Below are positions 62,271 through 64,000 of a DNA stretch of 64,000 nucleotides, piece by piece. Position numbers and translations under genes: made by a program. Origin of the DNA: Vitis vinifera (Eukaryota; Streptophyta; Magnoliopsida; Vitales; Vitaceae); contig NC_081820.1 of NCBI RefSeq assembly GCF_030704535.1, positions 20,649,001 through 20,713,000 on the forward strand, in the 5' to 3' direction. How positions within the stretch are numbered: the first letter of the stretch is position 1; the number at the start of each line of letters is the position of its first letter. Under the pieces are notes generated by a model. That model was not told the DNA's origin. It saw nothing but the letters and a program-made list of their open reading frames with translations, and did not search any database.

Positions 62271-64000
62271 CAAAATATAAATAAAATAAATAAATAAATA
62301 AATAATTGGTATTCAACAAACAAAACAATATCCATGCATTATGATACACTTAAAATATTTACTAATTTCCAATAATAAAACCATTTCATGCAATAAAAAA
62401 AAAAGTCTTAAAAGGCAACCATGTGTACACATAAAATAAAAGATAACGTTGTCTACGTAGAAAATAAAAATAAACTAAAAATAAAAGAATTAATTTAAAT
62501 ACGCGGCGGTTGCCAAAATATTATTCATGTGAAAATGAAAAAATTTCATTCAACTGAAAAAAGGAAAATCATGAGTCTGCTTACTCAAGTGATTACGTCA
62601 AGAATCATAACTTTCAAAAACAGTGTAGCTTTATTCAACTCTTTCCTTTGAAATTAGTTTAAAAAATTATGAGAATTGGTATAACAAACTTTTATTATTT
62701 TTAAATTATGCCTCTTACTTAAGTATTTAAAAATAAATATTAAATCAGAAATATTTTTTGAAATTTACTATTGTGCCTTTGACTACTCACGAGCAGATCA
62801 AATGAATGAGGAAAAGGAAAATTCTTATACATTTTCCTTAACAAAATTTTCATCATATAGGAGAGAAATCAATTGTTTCTTTTAAGTTTAGATTAAATTT
62901 TAATTTTGAAAGTATATAAATAACTTGAAATTTGATGGTGCAATGTTTGAATAGGTTAGATTCGGGTTTAAGTTAAATATCAATCTATAAATATTAATGA
63001 TAGTGTGGGTTGAAGGTCTGAACGATCCGTTAAAATCCGAATCTACATTAATTATGTTGTATAATATTTTATTGAATGATAAGAAAGAAGAAAACATTTC
63101 TTATATAAAAAAAGTAGTTGATTTTTAATCCCTTATTTTAGACTAAAACTCATATTTTATGTACTTTAAAATAATTACTTTCTTTGATAACTAGTAGAAA
63201 TTTGTGGTAATTCATGGAAACCCGAGTTGCCCATAGGTTTGATACATTTTGGGAATTTCCCATCCAAACTTAAATTAAATTTTATGTTGATTATGTATGT
63301 TGATGGTATATTTTTAATCCGTACAAGTTGCAACCCTTAAATTCAATAATACGATATTGGAGATTAAAGTAAGGGTCGATCTGACGTGTATGGTTGTGAA
63401 CACGAATTATTTAATCAAGATTTGTGGTTGTGAACACGAATTATTTGATAAAGATTTGATTCTCCTGCTTTCAATTTTGTGATTAGTGGCACAAGCATGT
63501 GCATGAGAACACAAAAGCATGCATGTGCCATCTACAGAGGCCAAGTTCCAAAAAGTCAGAAGCTTATACTCATGGTCCTTTTATTCTAGGATTCAACATT
63601 AAAATTCTAGGTACCAACTCAATCTCATCTTATTAATTTTCATACTTGTATGTACCTTATGTAAACAACTAGATCACTATAATTTATTACAAAAAATAAA
63701 AATAAAATGCTTGATGCCAAGTTTGATTGATTTTTTACCTTAATTTATAAGGGTGTATAATGGTACGAGAGAATAAGAATAAGAATAAAGATGAATCGAG
63801 TTATCATACTTTTAAAAATGAATGAAAACTCGTATGATAGTGAATTTTAATTTGACTAGAATGATTTTTTTTTTAGTGTTATTTTTAATTATATTTTTAA
63901 AATACAATAATAAATTAAAAATGAAATAAATTTAATTATTTTATTTTAACTTTCCAAATGCATCCTCAAAGTTTGTAAATATGTTTTGAATAATTTTTAT
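62271..64000. other. AT-rich intergenic end of the window
   Basis: No gene was recognised. A 34-bp tandem repeat (63392-63425 and 63426-63459) contains GGTTGTGAACACGAATTATTT in both copies. Confidence 0.5.

Overview
This is a window of AT-rich plant nuclear DNA from a dicot. It has spliceosomal introns, a type-B response regulator pair, an LBD gene, an RS-type SR splicing-factor gene, a MATE transporter gene, copia and LINE debris, and an inserted plastid fragment. The style resembles grapevine (Vitis), but I cannot prove the species by reading. Five protein-coding genes are well supported, all on the + strand. Their exon models close in frame with conserved splice sites.

Layout. (1) 1-3590: AT-rich, with one weak transposon-like coding remnant. 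(2) 3590-9375 and 17469-23610: two paralogous type-B ARR genes in direct orientation, each with nine coding exons (681 and 620 residues). Between them lie 8 kb of repeats, including a decayed Ty1/copia element (13057-16740). (3) 27790-36915: an LBD locus present three times. The first copy is an intact two-exon gene (153 residues). The second and third keep the promoter region and a damaged exon 1, without start codon or first zinc-binding Cys pair. The second has a 1.6 kb minisatellite in its upstream part. (4) 37090-42608: an RS31/RS40-like SR gene (478 residues) with a long 5' UTR intron and a C-terminal 54-bp coding repeat. (5) 43298-47310: AT-rich repeats with a 5'-truncated LINE on the minus strand. 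(6) 47586-50250: a 1,315-bp segment present twice in tandem and apparently identical by eye. Each copy carries a decayed plastid rpl16-rpl14 fragment. (7) 54109-55829: an intronless MATE/DTX transporter gene. (8) 55830-64000: AT-rich intergenic DNA with a (CT)44 microsatellite and a probable solo LTR (61560-62270).

The genes do not form a pathway. The strongest unusual signal is in the two ARR genes. Introns 6, 7 and 8 start with GC instead of GT in both paralogs (six of sixteen introns). They separate short phase-0 exons that look alike and mostly end in Asn-Gln or a variant. Next are the LBD triplication with overlapping loss of the start and zinc-finger codons, and the plastid insertion inside a near-perfect tandem duplication. 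No wholly unknown system was recognised.
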